Positions 27,534 to 36,540 of a stretch of 60,552 nucleotides of DNA are shown here, piece after piece. Position 1 is the stretch's first letter. Each line of letters opens with the position of its first letter. Under the pieces are notes generated by a model. That model ran no database searches. It had not been told where the DNA came from and was given only the letters and a program-made list of their open reading frames with translations. Source of the stretch: Opitutaceae bacterium (GTDB lineage Bacteria > Verrucomicrobiota > Verrucomicrobiia > Opitutales > Opitutaceae). The stretch is taken from positions 1 through 60,552 of the forward strand of contig PLTZ01000048.1 in NCBI GenBank assembly GCA_003164715.1. Direction: 5' to 3'. Both the position numbers and the translations under genes were made by a program.

Positions 27534-28616
27534 CTAAAGGGCGACCGGCTTTCCCGTGGCCGCGGACTTATAGGCGCCGTCGACGATGGTCATCAACGTC
27601 AATGCTTGGTCGGGGGTGTTCAGGGGCTTCTCGTCGCCCTCCACGACGCGCACGAAGTTCTCCGCGGACCGGACGCGGCCCATGGTCTCGTCCGCGGGGA
27701 CGAGGATGCTGCGGTTCACCATCCGGCCGTGCTCCAGCGTGTACAATTCGCACGTGTCGGCCGCGGTCTGGTCGAGGCCGTCCGACCCGAAGAGCCGGCG
27801 CACAAGCCCGCCCGCCTTCTTGCCCTGGAACGCGACGGAGACCTCCTCGCGCTGGATCATCTCCGCCCATGAGACCTGGAACGACATGGCCTGGCCGCCC
27901 TTGAACGTCACGAAGCCGTGCGCCGCCGCCTCGACGTCGGTCACGCCCTTGGCCACGTCCGGAATGCCCCACGGGCCCTTGAAGGCCTTGTTGCCGATGT
28001 GGTCGCGGTAGGTGCGCGCAAGGATATGGGCCGGCTTGGGGTAGCCCATGAAGTAAAGCCCGAGGTCCATCATGTGCAGCAGGTCGATCAGCGGCCCGCC
28101 GCCGGAGAGCGCCTTGGTCGTGAACCAGCCGCCGAAGCCCGGGATGCCGGCGCGGCGGATCCACTTGGCCTGGCAGGAGTTGATGTCGCCGATGGTGCCG
28201 CTGTTGATGTAGCTCATCATCGCGTAGCTCTCGGGCCGGGCGCGGTTGTTGAAGTCGAACATCAGGACCCGCCTGGCCTTCGCGGCGGCGGCCCGCAGCC
28301 CGAGCATCTCGCGGGCGTTCAGCGCGGGGGGCTTCTCGCAGAACACGTGCTTGCCGGCCTGCAGCGCCTGCAGCGCCAAGGGCGCGTGGTACTTGTTGGG
28401 CACGATGATCGAGACGGCGTCGAGGTCGGGCACGCGCCGCAGCATGGTGGAGAGGTTGCCAAACACGCGTCCGACTCCGTACTTCGCGGCCGCCTTCTGC
28501 GCGGCCGGCTTCCTGACGTCGGCGATCGCGACGATGTCGGCGCCCGCCCTGCGGAAGCCTGCCACGTGATAGCCGAGCATTCCGCCGGCGCCTATGATGC
28601 CAATTTTGGTGCTCAT
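27534..28616 (-). CDS. Gfo/Idh/MocA family oxidoreductase (second of three)
   Basis: There are 360 residues from ATG 28616, where the Rossmann motif KIGIIGAGGMLGYHVAGF begins immediately. The EKP block is intact (HVFCEKPPALNAREML). The C-terminal domain has GGGPLIDLLHMMDLGLYFMG, with the conserved Asp/His pair positions of the family. The same frame runs upstream to 28880 without homology, so the downstream start is preferred. It is cytoplasmic. Together with the neighbouring TIM-barrel genes it suggests reversible oxidation of a sugar or cyclitol hydroxyl, often at C3 in characterised relatives. Direct evidence for the substrate is lacking. Confidence 0.9.
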   Translation of the reverse strand: MSTKIGIIGAGGMLGYHVAGFRRAGADIVAIADVRKPAAQKAAAKYGVGRVFGNLSTMLRRVPDLDAVSIIVPNKYHAPLALQALQAGKHVFCEKPPALNAREMLGLRAAAAKARRVLMFDFNNRARPESYAMMSYINSGTIGDINSCQAKWIRRAGIPGFGGWFTTKALSGGGPLIDLLHMMDLGLYFMGYPKPAHILARTYRDHIGNKAFKGPWGIPDVAKGVTDVEAAAHGFVTFKGGQAMSFQVSWAEMIQREEVSVAFQGKKAGGLVRRLFGSDGLDQTAADTCELYTLEHGRMVNRSILVPADETMGRVRSAENFVRVVEGDEKPLNTPDQALTLMTIVDGAYKSAATGKPVAL

Positions 28617-28698
28617 GATTCTGGGGTATCCTGGGTTTCCTGCGTGATGAATGAGTCTGAAGCGTACCCGCCGCCGCGCGCGCGGCCGGGCGCCCCGC

Positions 28699-29742
28699 TC
28701 ACTGGTTCTTCTTGTCGAACGCGGCGTCGAAGGCCAGCGCGCTGGGCGGGAAGTCGACCTTGCGGACGAAGGCCGCGGCCTCGGTCGCGCCGTGGACACG
28801 GTCCATCCGGATGTCCTCCCACTCGACCGACAGGGGCCCGCGGTATCCGACGTCGTTGAGCGCGACGATGATGTCCTCAAACCGGATGTCGCCGTGGCCG
28901 AGCGAGCGGAAGTCCCACTGGCGGCGGGGGTCGCCGAAGCTCGTGTGGCCCCCGAACACGCCTGCCGAGCCGTCGCCGTGGCCCCACCACACGTCCTTCA
29001 TGTGGACGTGGAAGATGCGCTTGCCGAAGGCACGGATGAACTTCACGTAGTCGACGCCCTGGTAGCCCAGGTGCGAGGGGTCATAGTTGAACCCGAAGCG
29101 CCGGTGCCCCTTGACGGCGTCGACAGCGCGCTGCGCGCTCGCCGTGTCAAAGGCGATCTCCGTGGGATGCACCTCCAGGCCGAAGTTGACGTCGATTTCC
29201 TCGTAGGCCTCGAGGATCGGGCCCCAGCGGGTCGCGAAGTCCTGGAATCCCTTCTCCCAGAACTCCTGGGAGGTCGGCGGGAACGCGTAGAGCGAATGCC
29301 ATATCGACGATCCCGTGAAGCCGTTGACCACGGCCGGGAAGCCGCCGGCCGCCTTCTCGCCGGGGCGCGCGTCGAAGAACTTCCGCGCGGCCTTCGCCGT
29401 CGCGATCATCTTCTTCGCGGCGCGGCGGCGGACCGCCTCGGGCTTCCCGTCGCCCCACACGTCGGGCGGCAGGATCGACCGGTGGCGGTCGTCGATCAGG
29501 TCGCAGACGGCCTGCCCGACGAGGTGGTTCGAGACCGCCCGGCACGAGAGGCCGTTCGCCCTCAGCAGGTCCCACTTCTCGCGGACGTATCCCTTGGACG
29601 AGAGCGCCTTGTCGACGTCGAAGTGGTCGCCCCAGCAGGCGAGCTCGACGCCGTCGTAGCCCATCTTCTTGACGAGAGGGGCGAGCGTTTCCAGGGGCAG
29701 GTCGGCCCATTGGCCGGTGAATAGGGTGACGGGGCGGGGCAT
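28699..29742 (-). CDS. Sugar phosphate isomerase/epimerase-like TIM barrel (larger)
   Basis: This is an AP endonuclease 2/xylose-isomerase-like TIM-barrel protein of 347 residues. It opens [20 protein letters not shown] and has [16 protein letters not shown]. Metal-site regions are [15 protein letters not shown] (Glu) and [16 protein letters not shown] (Asp, His), followed by [12 protein letters not shown] (His-x-His). These Glu/Asp/His positions usually bind Mn, Zn or Mg. Members include isomerases, epimerases, dehydratases and the lyase/hydrolase partners of 3-keto-sugar oxidoreductases. It has no signal peptide. It sits between the smaller TIM barrel and the second oxidoreductase, all on the minus strand with 50-85 base gaps. 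Confidence 0.87.
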   Translation of the reverse strand: MPRPVTLFTGQWADLPLETLAPLVKKMGYDGVELACWGDHFDVDKALSSKGYVREKWDLLRANGLSCRAVSNHLVGQAVCDLIDDRHRSILPPDVWGDGKPEAVRRRAAKKMIATAKAARKFFDARPGEKAAGGFPAVVNGFTGSSIWHSLYAFPPTSQEFWEKGFQDFATRWGPILEAYEEIDVNFGLEVHPTEIAFDTASAQRAVDAVKGHRRFGFNYDPSHLGYQGVDYVKFIRAFGKRIFHVHMKDVWWGHGDGSAGVFGGHTSFGDPRRQWDFRSLGHGDIRFEDIIVALNDVGYRGPLSVEWEDIRMDRVHGATEAAAFVRKVDFPPSALAFDAAFDKKNQ

Positions 29743-29794
29743 GGCGGGGTGGGTTTGGGTTGGGGTGATTGTTCTACTATGATTGCGCAGGGGT

Positions 29795-30559
29795 TCAAGC
29801 TCGCCCCCACGCCTTCATCTGCTCGTAGCAAAGCCGGGCCGACTGGAGGGGCGCGTGGTTGTACACCTCCTGCTCGACGATGAACCATTCGGCCGCCCCG
29901 ACCGAGTCGGTCGCGGCGAAGATCTCCTCGAAGTTGACGGGCCCCGTGCCGAGCTCCTTCCCGTCCCTCAGGTGCAGGAGCGGGACGCGGGCGCCGTGGT
30001 CGCGCAGGAACCTGGCGGGCGAGTAGCCGCCGTGCTGCGCCCAGTAGACGTCGAGCTCGGCAAAGAGGTCCCTGGGTTCGGCGGCTCCCAGGATCCAATC
30101 AAACGCGGTGCGGCCCTCGAACATCCCGAACTCGCAGTCGTGGTTGTGGAAGCCGAACCGTATCCCGAACGGGCGCATCGCGCGGCCCGCCTCGCCGAGT
30201 TGCTCGCCGATCCGCTCGCACGCCGACGCGGACACGAACTGCGCCCGGGGCCAGGAGGCGACCGCGACGAACTTTGCCCCCAAGAGCAGCGCGTCGCCAA
30301 TCACCGAGCCGGGATCGTTCCTGACGCTGGCATAGCTCACGTGCATCCCGGCCACCCTGAGGCCCGCCGCGTCAAGGGCGGCCTTCGCCCCCTTGGCGTC
30401 CAGGTTGCCGTACCCGGCGAGCTCGACGCCGCCGTAGCCGATCTCGGCCACCGCTAAGGCGGTGGCGGCGAAGTCGCGCCTCATGTCGTCCCGGACGGAC
30501 CAGAGCTGAAGCGCGACGGGCGTCCTGGCCTTCCTCGAGGTGGCGGCCTCCGGCTTCAC
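29795..30559 (-). CDS. Sugar phosphate isomerase/epimerase-like TIM barrel (smaller)
   Basis: A xylose-isomerase-like TIM barrel of 254 residues. Typical opening [16 protein letters not shown] is followed by [14 protein letters not shown]. Metal-site segments are [11 protein letters not shown] (His, Asp) and [13 protein letters not shown] (Asp, His), then [12 protein letters not shown]. The start is GTG 30559, which overlaps the stop of the upstream oxidoreductase by GTGA, so these two are translationally coupled and probably act together. Characterised relatives isomerise or eliminate oxidised sugars. It differs enough from the larger barrel (different length and motif wording) that they are unlikely to be recent duplicates. 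Confidence 0.88.
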   Translation of the reverse strand: MKPEAATSRKARTPVALQLWSVRDDMRRDFAATALAVAEIGYGGVELAGYGNLDAKGAKAALDAAGLRVAGMHVSYASVRNDPGSVIGDALLLGAKFVAVASWPRAQFVSASACERIGEQLGEAGRAMRPFGIRFGFHNHDCEFGMFEGRTAFDWILGAAEPRDLFAELDVYWAQHGGYSPARFLRDHGARVPLLHLRDGKELGTGPVNFEEIFAATDSVGAAEWFIVEQEVYNHAPLQSARLCYEQMKAWGRA

Positions 30560-31623
30560 TTGATTCGAACCTCACGGCCCGTTGCCGCCGAGACGTAGAT
30601 CGCGTCCAGGATCTTCTGCACGGCCAGCGACTCGGTGGGTTTCACGAAGGGTTTCGCCTTCCCGAGGAGGCAGTCGATGAAGTGGACCATCCGGTTGGGA
30701 TTGACGAGGGGCGGCAGCGGGTCGACCGCCTCCGTGCAGTATCCGGTACGCGTCTGCCTGAAGAGCTGGACCGGGGGGAGGCTGAGGCCCGCCTCGGTCC
30801 CGAACAGCTGGGTCGCGTTCGCGTCGTTGGCCGGCCCGTGCGAGGCCCATGCGGCCTCGAGGATGACCGTCCTGCCGCTCCTAAGCTTGATGAGCGCCAC
30901 GGAGAGGTCGTCCACGTCGAACGGCGCCTTCGGGTCGATCTCGCTCTTGCCCCATCCGCCGTTGCCCTTGCCGCGCGGCCCGAACTTGGCGAACGTCTGG
31001 CCGCTGACGGCGGCCGCCTCGAACTCGCCCAGGAGGTACAGGCAGCGGTCGAGCGCGTGCACGCCGATGTCGTAGGTGCACCCGCCGCCGGAGAACCGCC
31101 TTTGCGTGAACCAGGACCCGATCCGCGGGATCCCCGACCGGCGGCTCCATGATGTCTTCGCGTGGTACACGTCCCCCAGGCTCCCCCGCCCGACGATCTG
31201 CCTGGCCGTCTGCGTTTCCGCGTTGAAGCGGAAATTCTGCCCCACCATGAAGAGCGCGCCGCGGGCCCTGGCCTCGGCCACGAGCTTTGCGGCGTCCCGG
31301 GCGTTGGTCGCCATCGGCTTGTCGAGCATGACGTGCTTGCCCGCCCTCAGGGCTTCGAGCGTGACTTTCGCGTGGAGGTAGTTGGGGAGCGCTATCGAAA
31401 TGACATCAATGTCGTCGCGCCCGAGGAGCAGCCTGTAGTCCTGCACGACTTCGGGGATGCCGAACCTCTCGGCCGCCTCCCGCCCCCGCTTGGACGAGAT
31501 GTCGGCGACGGCGACGACCTTGGCCGCGGGGTGCAGCCCGAAGCTCGCGAGGTGGTCGGCTCCGATCGCGCCGGCTCCTATGACCGCTACGTTGAAATGG
31601 GACTTCCTGCGACGGGTTTTCAT
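30556..31623 (-). CDS. Gfo/Idh/MocA family oxidoreductase (first of three)
   Basis: 355 residues. The N terminus FNVAVIGAGAIGADHLASF gives the NAD(P) Rossmann motif. The EKP-type block reads HVMLDKPMATNARDAAKL. The C-terminal domain has GGGCTYDIGVHALDRCLYLLG, with the DxGxH signature that positions the catalytic His. It is cytoplasmic. It is the first of the oxidoreductase/TIM-barrel genes and is coupled by a 4-base overlap to the smaller TIM barrel. It begins 84 bases after the NamZ-like gene ends on the same strand, so it may be in one transcript with NamZ and glycerate kinase. Substrate specificity cannot be read from the sequence. Confidence 0.9.
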   Translation of the reverse strand: MKTRRRKSHFNVAVIGAGAIGADHLASFGLHPAAKVVAVADISSKRGREAAERFGIPEVVQDYRLLLGRDDIDVISIALPNYLHAKVTLEALRAGKHVMLDKPMATNARDAAKLVAEARARGALFMVGQNFRFNAETQTARQIVGRGSLGDVYHAKTSWSRRSGIPRIGSWFTQRRFSGGGCTYDIGVHALDRCLYLLGEFEAAAVSGQTFAKFGPRGKGNGGWGKSEIDPKAPFDVDDLSVALIKLRSGRTVILEAAWASHGPANDANATQLFGTEAGLSLPPVQLFRQTRTGYCTEAVDPLPPLVNPNRMVHFIDCLLGKAKPFVKPTESLAVQKILDAIYVSAATGREVRIK

Positions 31624-31707
31624 GATTCGAATCGAGCAAACGGGAAAACCCTGATCGTTGCCTTGTCCGGGGCCGTTGGCGAATTCTTTTGGCGGTTTCT
31701 GGCGCCG

Positions 31708-33087
31708 TCACCGGTACAGCCAGTACCGCCTGCTTTGCTGCTGGTAGACCGCGGCTTTCGCCTGCCAGTCGCGCACGTAGGCCGCCACGTCGACCCTCGC
31801 GCCGTGGGCCGCGAGATCCTTGTAGAAGGCTGTCGAGCCCCAATAGATCAGGAATGAGCGGACCTCGCCCGGCGTCATCGCGGCGAACGGGTTGTGCGCG
31901 TCGTACTTGCACGCGAGCTTCAGCAGGTAGGCGCTCAGCTCGGTCGGCCTCCAGAGGTCCCAGTCGGTGATCTCGACATACAGGCCGAGATCGGGCTTGC
32001 CCGTCTTCGGGTCGGGCACGCTCACCCGCCGCAGGCCTATCCCGGGAATCTCGCACGCGTTGATGTCCTTCTCCAGCGTCTCGAACCGCACCCCGTGGTA
32101 GGAGATTCCGCGGAAAGGGTAGGCGGTGCCGATGCCGTTCCTGAATCCACCCCGCTGGGAGCCCAGGCCCGTCATCGGGTAGCCCTCCACGGCCGAGAAG
32201 TCGGGGATGTACGGCGAGGTGGGCACCCATTGCAGCCCCGTGTCGGGCCAGCGCATGCTCCTGCGCCAACCGCGCATGGGGACCACGACCAGCCTCCCGT
32301 TCTCCCTCATCGCCTCGGGGATCTTCAGGACGTCCGGGGCCTCCTTGGCCAGCCTCGCGAGTTCGCCGATCGTCAGCCCATGGACGTACGGGATCCGGAA
32401 CTCGCTGACATAGTTCCCCTCCCACTGCGGGTCGAGCGGCGGCCCGTCGACCTTGAGCCCGCTCAACGGGTTGGGGCGGTCGAGCACGACCACCTCGACG
32501 CCGTTCTCAAAGCAGCCCTCCATGCACACCTTCATCGCGCCGATGAACGTGTAGCTCCGCGATCCGATGTCCTGCAGGTCGATGACGATCGTATCGATGC
32601 CTTTTAGCTGCGCCTTCGTGGGGCGGTTGGCCACGCCGTCTCTGCGGATCCCGTTGTAGAGGGAGCGCACCATCAGCCCCGTCTTCGGGTCGAGGCGGTC
32701 CGAAAAATTGATGCCGCTCGCGTATTCTCCGTAGAGCCCGTGCTCGGCCGCAAAGAGGGCGACCAGGTGCACGTCGGGCGCGTGCCGCAGGACGTCGATC
32801 GTGCTCACGCCGTGCATGTTCACCCCGGCCGGGTGGGTCAGCAGCCCGATTGACTTGCCCCGGAGCGGCGCAAACCCCTCCTCCTGCAGGACGTCGATCC
32901 CCAGCATGACGGGATGGGCGGGGTCGAAATAGGGCTTGGGCGCCGCCGGCGAGGCCGGCGCGGGGGCCTCCTTGGCCACGGGGAAGGCGGGCGCCGGGGG
33001 CGGGGTCGCGCTGCATCCGATCAATCCGACAAGCGGCGCCAGGCCTAGGAGGGCGCACCGGATCGACCGCGGGACGTTGATTGGCAT
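31708..33087 (-). CDS. namZ: NamZ-type (DUF1343) exo-beta-N-acetylmuramidase lipoprotein
   Basis: DUF1343 proteins include NamZ, which releases MurNAc from the non-reducing ends of peptidoglycan fragments. Family blocks are clear: GKSIGLLTHPAGVNMHG, ALFAAEHGLYGEYASG, VIDLQDIGSRSYTFIG, VVVLDRPNPLSGLKVDG and a C-terminal TPGEVRSFLIYWGSTAF. The N terminus is a lipoprotein signal, LVGLIGCSATPPP, with a Pro/Ala linker after it. It is therefore anchored in a membrane facing the periplasm or outside. ATG 33087 gives a 25-residue signal. ATG 33132, which overlaps the glycerate kinase stop by ATGA, and ATG 33096 are also possible. The context of sugar oxidoreductases and a dipeptide epimerase fits wall recycling. 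Confidence 0.87.
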   Translation of the reverse strand: MPINVPRSIRCALLGLAPLVGLIGCSATPPPAPAFPVAKEAPAPASPAAPKPYFDPAHPVMLGIDVLQEEGFAPLRGKSIGLLTHPAGVNMHGVSTIDVLRHAPDVHLVALFAAEHGLYGEYASGINFSDRLDPKTGLMVRSLYNGIRRDGVANRPTKAQLKGIDTIVIDLQDIGSRSYTFIGAMKVCMEGCFENGVEVVVLDRPNPLSGLKVDGPPLDPQWEGNYVSEFRIPYVHGLTIGELARLAKEAPDVLKIPEAMRENGRLVVVPMRGWRRSMRWPDTGLQWVPTSPYIPDFSAVEGYPMTGLGSQRGGFRNGIGTAYPFRGISYHGVRFETLEKDINACEIPGIGLRRVSVPDPKTGKPDLGLYVEITDWDLWRPTELSAYLLKLACKYDAHNPFAAMTPGEVRSFLIYWGSTAFYKDLAAHGARVDVAAYVRDWQAKAAVYQQQSRRYWLYR

Positions 33088-33128
33088 CGGAGACATATCG
33101 TGCGCAGGTCGGGTCCGGTCGAGCCGTT

Positions 33129-34295
33129 TCATCGGTGCGCGAACGCGCGGCGCACGGCATCGGAGAGGAGGGCGGGCGCCGCGCAGAGGGCCTCGGAAAG
33201 CGCCATGCCGGGCGGCGTGAGAGCGTGCGTGAGGAGCCCGGGCATCTCTGCGGCGAGGGCGACCTCGCCCGCGAACACGTGGACGGATTTTCCCAGCGCG
33301 AGGGCGCGCCGCACGAGCGAGCCGGGTCCCTTTCCGCTGAGCGAGGTCTCGTCGAAGCGCCCCTCGCCGGTCACGACGATGTCGGCCGCTGCGAGCCGCT
33401 CATCCAAGCGGAGCCACGAGGCGACCAGGTCGAAGCCCGGCAGCAGCGTGGCCCCGGCGGCTGCCATGAGGCCGAAGGCGATCCCCCCGGCCGCACCCGC
33501 GCCCGGCATGGAGGCCAGCTCCACGGACCGCCCGAAATGGCGGCAGAGCATCGCCGCGATCCGGGCGCCCTGCGCCTCGAGGGCGGGGGCCTGCTCGGGC
33601 CGTAGGCCCTTCTGGGGGCCGTAGACCGCCAGGGCCCCCCAGGGCCCGAGGAGCGGGTTCTCCACGTCGCAGGCGATGAAAAGGGGCGGGATCCGGTCCG
33701 AGACGCTCCCGGCGATGCCCCGAAGGGCGGGCCAGTCCGCGGGGACGATGGAGCCGATCACCTCGCCCGCATCGCCGGTGAACGTGATCCCAAGGGCGCC
33801 CAGGGCCCCGAGCCCCAGGTCGTGCGTCGCGCTCCCGCCGACGCCCAGCAGGATCGCCCCCGGGCCGGCGCCGGCCGCGGCCAGGATCAGCTGGCCGGTG
33901 CCCCGCGTGGTCGCCCGAAGGGGGTTGCGCATCCCGGGCTCAAGCAGGGCGAGCCCGCTCGCCGCGGACATCTCCACCACGCCGACCGAGCCCCCCGGCG
34001 CGGCCGCCGCGGCGCCGAGCCGGGCCCTGGCGGCTTCAGGTATCCTCTCATTAGATACTATACCGAACGCGGCCGAGACCCTTCCGCCCCTGGGGCCGTC
34101 GGCCTCGGCGGGGAACAGCGTTCCCCCCGCGGAGCGCGTGAGGATCTCCATGAACCCCTCGCCCCCGTCCGAGAGGGGGCACGGGTCGCAGTCCCAGCCG
34201 TCCTGCGCCGAGGCGATCGCCCCGGCCGCGATGTCGCACGCCGCGGGGGCGCGGATCGAGTTCTTGAACTTGTCGAACGCAACCAGGACGCGCAT
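33129..34295 (-). CDS. Glycerate kinase (GarK/GlxK type)
   Basis: It phosphorylates D-glycerate with ATP, normally to 2-phosphoglycerate. The sequence starts with the family signature VLVAFDKFKNSIRA and LSDGGEGFMEIL. Further blocks are GSVGVVEMSAASGLALL, LGVGGSATHDLGLGAL with the Gly-rich nucleotide region, ENPLLGPWGALAVYGPQKG, and IVVTGEGRFDETSLSGKGP near the C terminus. At 388 residues from ATG 34295 it has standard length. The stop overlaps an in-frame ATG of the NamZ gene by ATGA. Only 67 bases separate it from the divergent dipeptide epimerase. It may lead a seven-gene operon. How glycerate would arise in that pathway is not evident. Confidence 0.92.
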   Translation of the reverse strand: MRVLVAFDKFKNSIRAPAACDIAAGAIASAQDGWDCDPCPLSDGGEGFMEILTRSAGGTLFPAEADGPRGGRVSAAFGIVSNERIPEAARARLGAAAAAPGGSVGVVEMSAASGLALLEPGMRNPLRATTRGTGQLILAAAGAGPGAILLGVGGSATHDLGLGALGALGITFTGDAGEVIGSIVPADWPALRGIAGSVSDRIPPLFIACDVENPLLGPWGALAVYGPQKGLRPEQAPALEAQGARIAAMLCRHFGRSVELASMPGAGAAGGIAFGLMAAAGATLLPGFDLVASWLRLDERLAAADIVVTGEGRFDETSLSGKGPGSLVRRALALGKSVHVFAGEVALAAEMPGLLTHALTPPGMALSEALCAAPALLSDAVRRAFAHR

Positions 34296-34362
34296 CGGGG
34301 CCAAGGCTATAGGGGGACTCTGAGGGTTTGCAAATAAACCGCGGCCGGTGGAGGTTCGCGGG

Positions 34363-35469
34363 ATGGACTTCGCGCCCCGGCCGACCTCGGTTCGCGCGGT
34401 GCGCGTCGCCCCGCTGGACATGGCGCTTCGCGCGCCGTTCGGGATCTCCCGGGGCTCGCTCGGAACGGCGGCCAACGTCCTCGTCGCCGTGGAGCTTTCG
34501 GACGGCACCGTCGGCCACGGGGAGGCGGCGCCGTTTCCGGCCTACAACGGTGAGACGCAGTCCGCGGCGCTCGGGCGCCTGGCGCACGCGGTCAAGTGGC
34601 TGCCGGGGCGCGATGCGGCGGACTGGCGGGGCATCGCAGCCGAATTCCGCGCCGCCGAGGGGCCGGCGTGCGGCTCGGCGCTTTGCGCTCTCGAAACGGC
34701 GCTCCTTGACGCCGTGACGCGAAGCGCCGGCGTCCCGCTCTGGCGTTACTTCGGCGGCGCCGGCACGGTTCTCGAGACGGACATGACGGTCACGACGGGC
34801 ACGCCCGGGGAGGCCGCGGAGGCCGCGCTCGACATCCGGAGGCGCGGGATACGCATCATCAAGGTCAAGATAGGCGGCCCACGGGGGCCTGACGCCGACC
34901 TTGACCGGATTTGCGCAATCCACGAGGCGTCGCCCAGATCGCCCCTCATCCTGGACGGCAACGCCGGTCTGGGGCGCGCCGAGGCATCCCTGCTCATCGC
35001 CGGGCTGAAATCCCGCGGCATCTCCCCAGTGCTGCTCGAGCAGTGGCTTGCGAAGCGGGATCTCGACGGGATGCGGGCCCTCGCCGGCGAGTCGGGCTGG
35101 AGGGTGGCCGCCGACGAGAGCGTGAGCACCGCGGCCGAGGCCCGCCTCGTGGCCGACGCCGGCGCGGCGCAGGTGATCAACGTGAAGCTCATGAAGGCGG
35201 GGATAGCGGAGGCCCTCGAGGTCGCCGCGGTCGCGCGGCAGGCCGGCATCGGCCTGATGATCGGGGGCAACGTCGAATCGGTCCTGGCGATGACCGCATC
35301 CGCGTGCTTCGCCTCGGGCCTCGGGGGCTTCGAGTACGCCGACTTGGACACGCCGCTCTTCCTCGCGCAGAACCCCTTCGAAGGGGGGTTTACCCTCGAC
35401 GGTGGCCGCGTGTCCGTCGGCCACATCGGCGCGGGCCATGGCGTCAGGCCCCGGAGCCTTTTGCTTTGA
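34363..35469 (+). CDS. Dipeptide epimerase (enolase superfamily)
   Basis: This is a muconate-lactonizing-enzyme-type enolase superfamily member, most like L-Ala-D/L-Glu epimerase (YcjG/YkfB), which converts murein-derived L-Ala-D-Glu to L-Ala-L-Glu. Features are the capping domain (PLDMALRAPFGISRG), a catalytic Lys pair in IIKVKIGGP, metal ligands in LILDGNAGLG (Asp), LLEQWLAKRDLDG (Glu), VAADESVST (Asp-Glu), the second-strand Lys in INVKLMKAG, and GGNVESVLAM. GGAGG lies 8 bases before ATG 34363, so GTG 34348 is less likely. It is divergent from glycerate kinase/NamZ and followed after 33 bases by rlmM. Specificity for other dipeptides is possible. Confidence 0.87.
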   Translation: MDFAPRPTSVRAVRVAPLDMALRAPFGISRGSLGTAANVLVAVELSDGTVGHGEAAPFPAYNGETQSAALGRLAHAVKWLPGRDAADWRGIAAEFRAAEGPACGSALCALETALLDAVTRSAGVPLWRYFGGAGTVLETDMTVTTGTPGEAAEAALDIRRRGIRIIKVKIGGPRGPDADLDRICAIHEASPRSPLILDGNAGLGRAEASLLIAGLKSRGISPVLLEQWLAKRDLDGMRALAGESGWRVAADESVSTAAEARLVADAGAAQVINVKLMKAGIAEALEVAAVARQAGIGLMIGGNVESVLAMTASACFASGLGGFEYADLDTPLFLAQNPFEGGFTLDGGRVSVGHIGAGHGVRPRSLLL

Positions 35470-35502
35470 ACGGCCGGAGGCGCTCGGATTAGCTCGGCCG
35501 CC

Positions 35503-36540
35503 ATGTCGTTCAACGGGGCCCTAGCGGTCTGCCAATCCGGTTTCGAGGGGCTCCTCGCGCGCGAGATGGGGGGCCTCGGCCTGCAGGGCGCATCGAGCGG
35601 CCCCGGCTGGGTCCTTGCCGGACCCGCGCCCGAGCCGGTCCCGGGTTCGGCGCTCGAAGGCCTGCGTCGGGCTGCGTTTCCCCACGCGGTGCTCGAATCG
35701 CCGGCCCCGGTCGCCGGCGAGAGCGTGAACGCCCTCGCGCAGGGGGTCCTGGACCTGTTCGCCGGCGGGTTGAGGGGCGAGCGGATCGAGTCGCCCTGGC
35801 CCTGCGTCTTCGCGGGAAGCCAGGACGCCGCCGGCCTCGGCCGGCGGGCCGCGTCGGTCGAGGCCGCGTTCCTGGGGCTGCTGAAGAGGAAGCTCGGGAG
35901 GGTGGCCAAGCTCGCGACGCCCGAGAAACCGAGGGTCGGCCCCGCACGCGGACTGTTTGTCTGGTTCACGGACTTTGGACGGGCGCAGGTCGCCCGGACG
36001 GCGCACATGAACGGACCCTGCAGAATGGCCGACGACGAGGAGGCCCCGTCGCGCTCCTATCTCAAGGTCGAGGAGTCCTATGCCATCATCGGGGCGGAGC
36101 CGCGGCCCGGCGAATCGGTCTGCGACCTCGGGGCCGCGCCCGGGGGCTGGAGCTACAGCGCGGCCAAGCGCGGCGCGAGCGTCGTCGCGGTCGACAACGG
36201 GCCGATGAAGGGGGGGGCGCTCGGCCACCCGCTCATCGACCACAGGCGGGCCGACGCGTTCAGGTTCAGCCCGGGCAGGAGCGCGTCCTATGACTGGCTC
36301 TTCTGCGACATGCTTGAGGACCCGAGGAGGGTCCTGCAGGCGATCGTGCGTCCCTGGCTCGAAGGGGCCTGGTGCCGACGGTTCGTCGTCAACCTCAAGT
36401 TCGGCCGCGTCGACCCGATCGCGCTCCTTGCCGAGCTGCGCTCCCCGGAATCACCGTTTGCCACGCGCGCCGACGGGGTCAGGATCGTGCACCTCTACCA
36501 TGACCGCGAGGAGTTCACCGTGACCGGCACCGTCCGATGA
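35503..36540 (+). CDS. rlmM: RlmM-like 23S rRNA 2'-O-ribose methyltransferase (C2498 type)
   Basis: It transfers a methyl group from SAM to the 2'-OH of a 23S rRNA cytidine. The N terminus (GALAVCQSGFEGLLAREMG) is THUMP-like, as in RlmM. The Rossmann-fold MTase part holds VCDLGAAPGGWSYSAAKRG (SAM site), VVAVDNGPMKG, YDWLFCDMLEDP and FVVNLKFGRVDP. The latter segments supply the catalytic Lys/Asp set of the RrmJ-like family. SRSYLKVEESYAIIGAEP precedes motif I, as expected. 345 residues is close to E. coli RlmM (366). It overlaps the next methyltransferase gene by ATGA, so the two are coupled. Substrate base is taken from homology only. Confidence 0.87.
   Translation: MSFNGALAVCQSGFEGLLAREMGGLGLQGASSGPGWVLAGPAPEPVPGSALEGLRRAAFPHAVLESPAPVAGESVNALAQGVLDLFAGGLRGERIESPWPCVFAGSQDAAGLGRRAASVEAAFLGLLKRKLGRVAKLATPEKPRVGPARGLFVWFTDFGRAQVARTAHMNGPCRMADDEEAPSRSYLKVEESYAIIGAEPRPGESVCDLGAAPGGWSYSAAKRGASVVAVDNGPMKGGALGHPLIDHRRADAFRFSPGRSASYDWLFCDMLEDPRRVLQAIVRPWLEGAWCRRFVVNLKFGRVDPIALLAELRSPESPFATRADGVRIVHLYHDREEFTVTGTVR

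Noticed and set aside
26509-27537. 342-codon plus-strand frame opposite the third oxidoreductase
   Set aside because: Antisense shadow of a well-supported Gfo/Idh/MocA gene.
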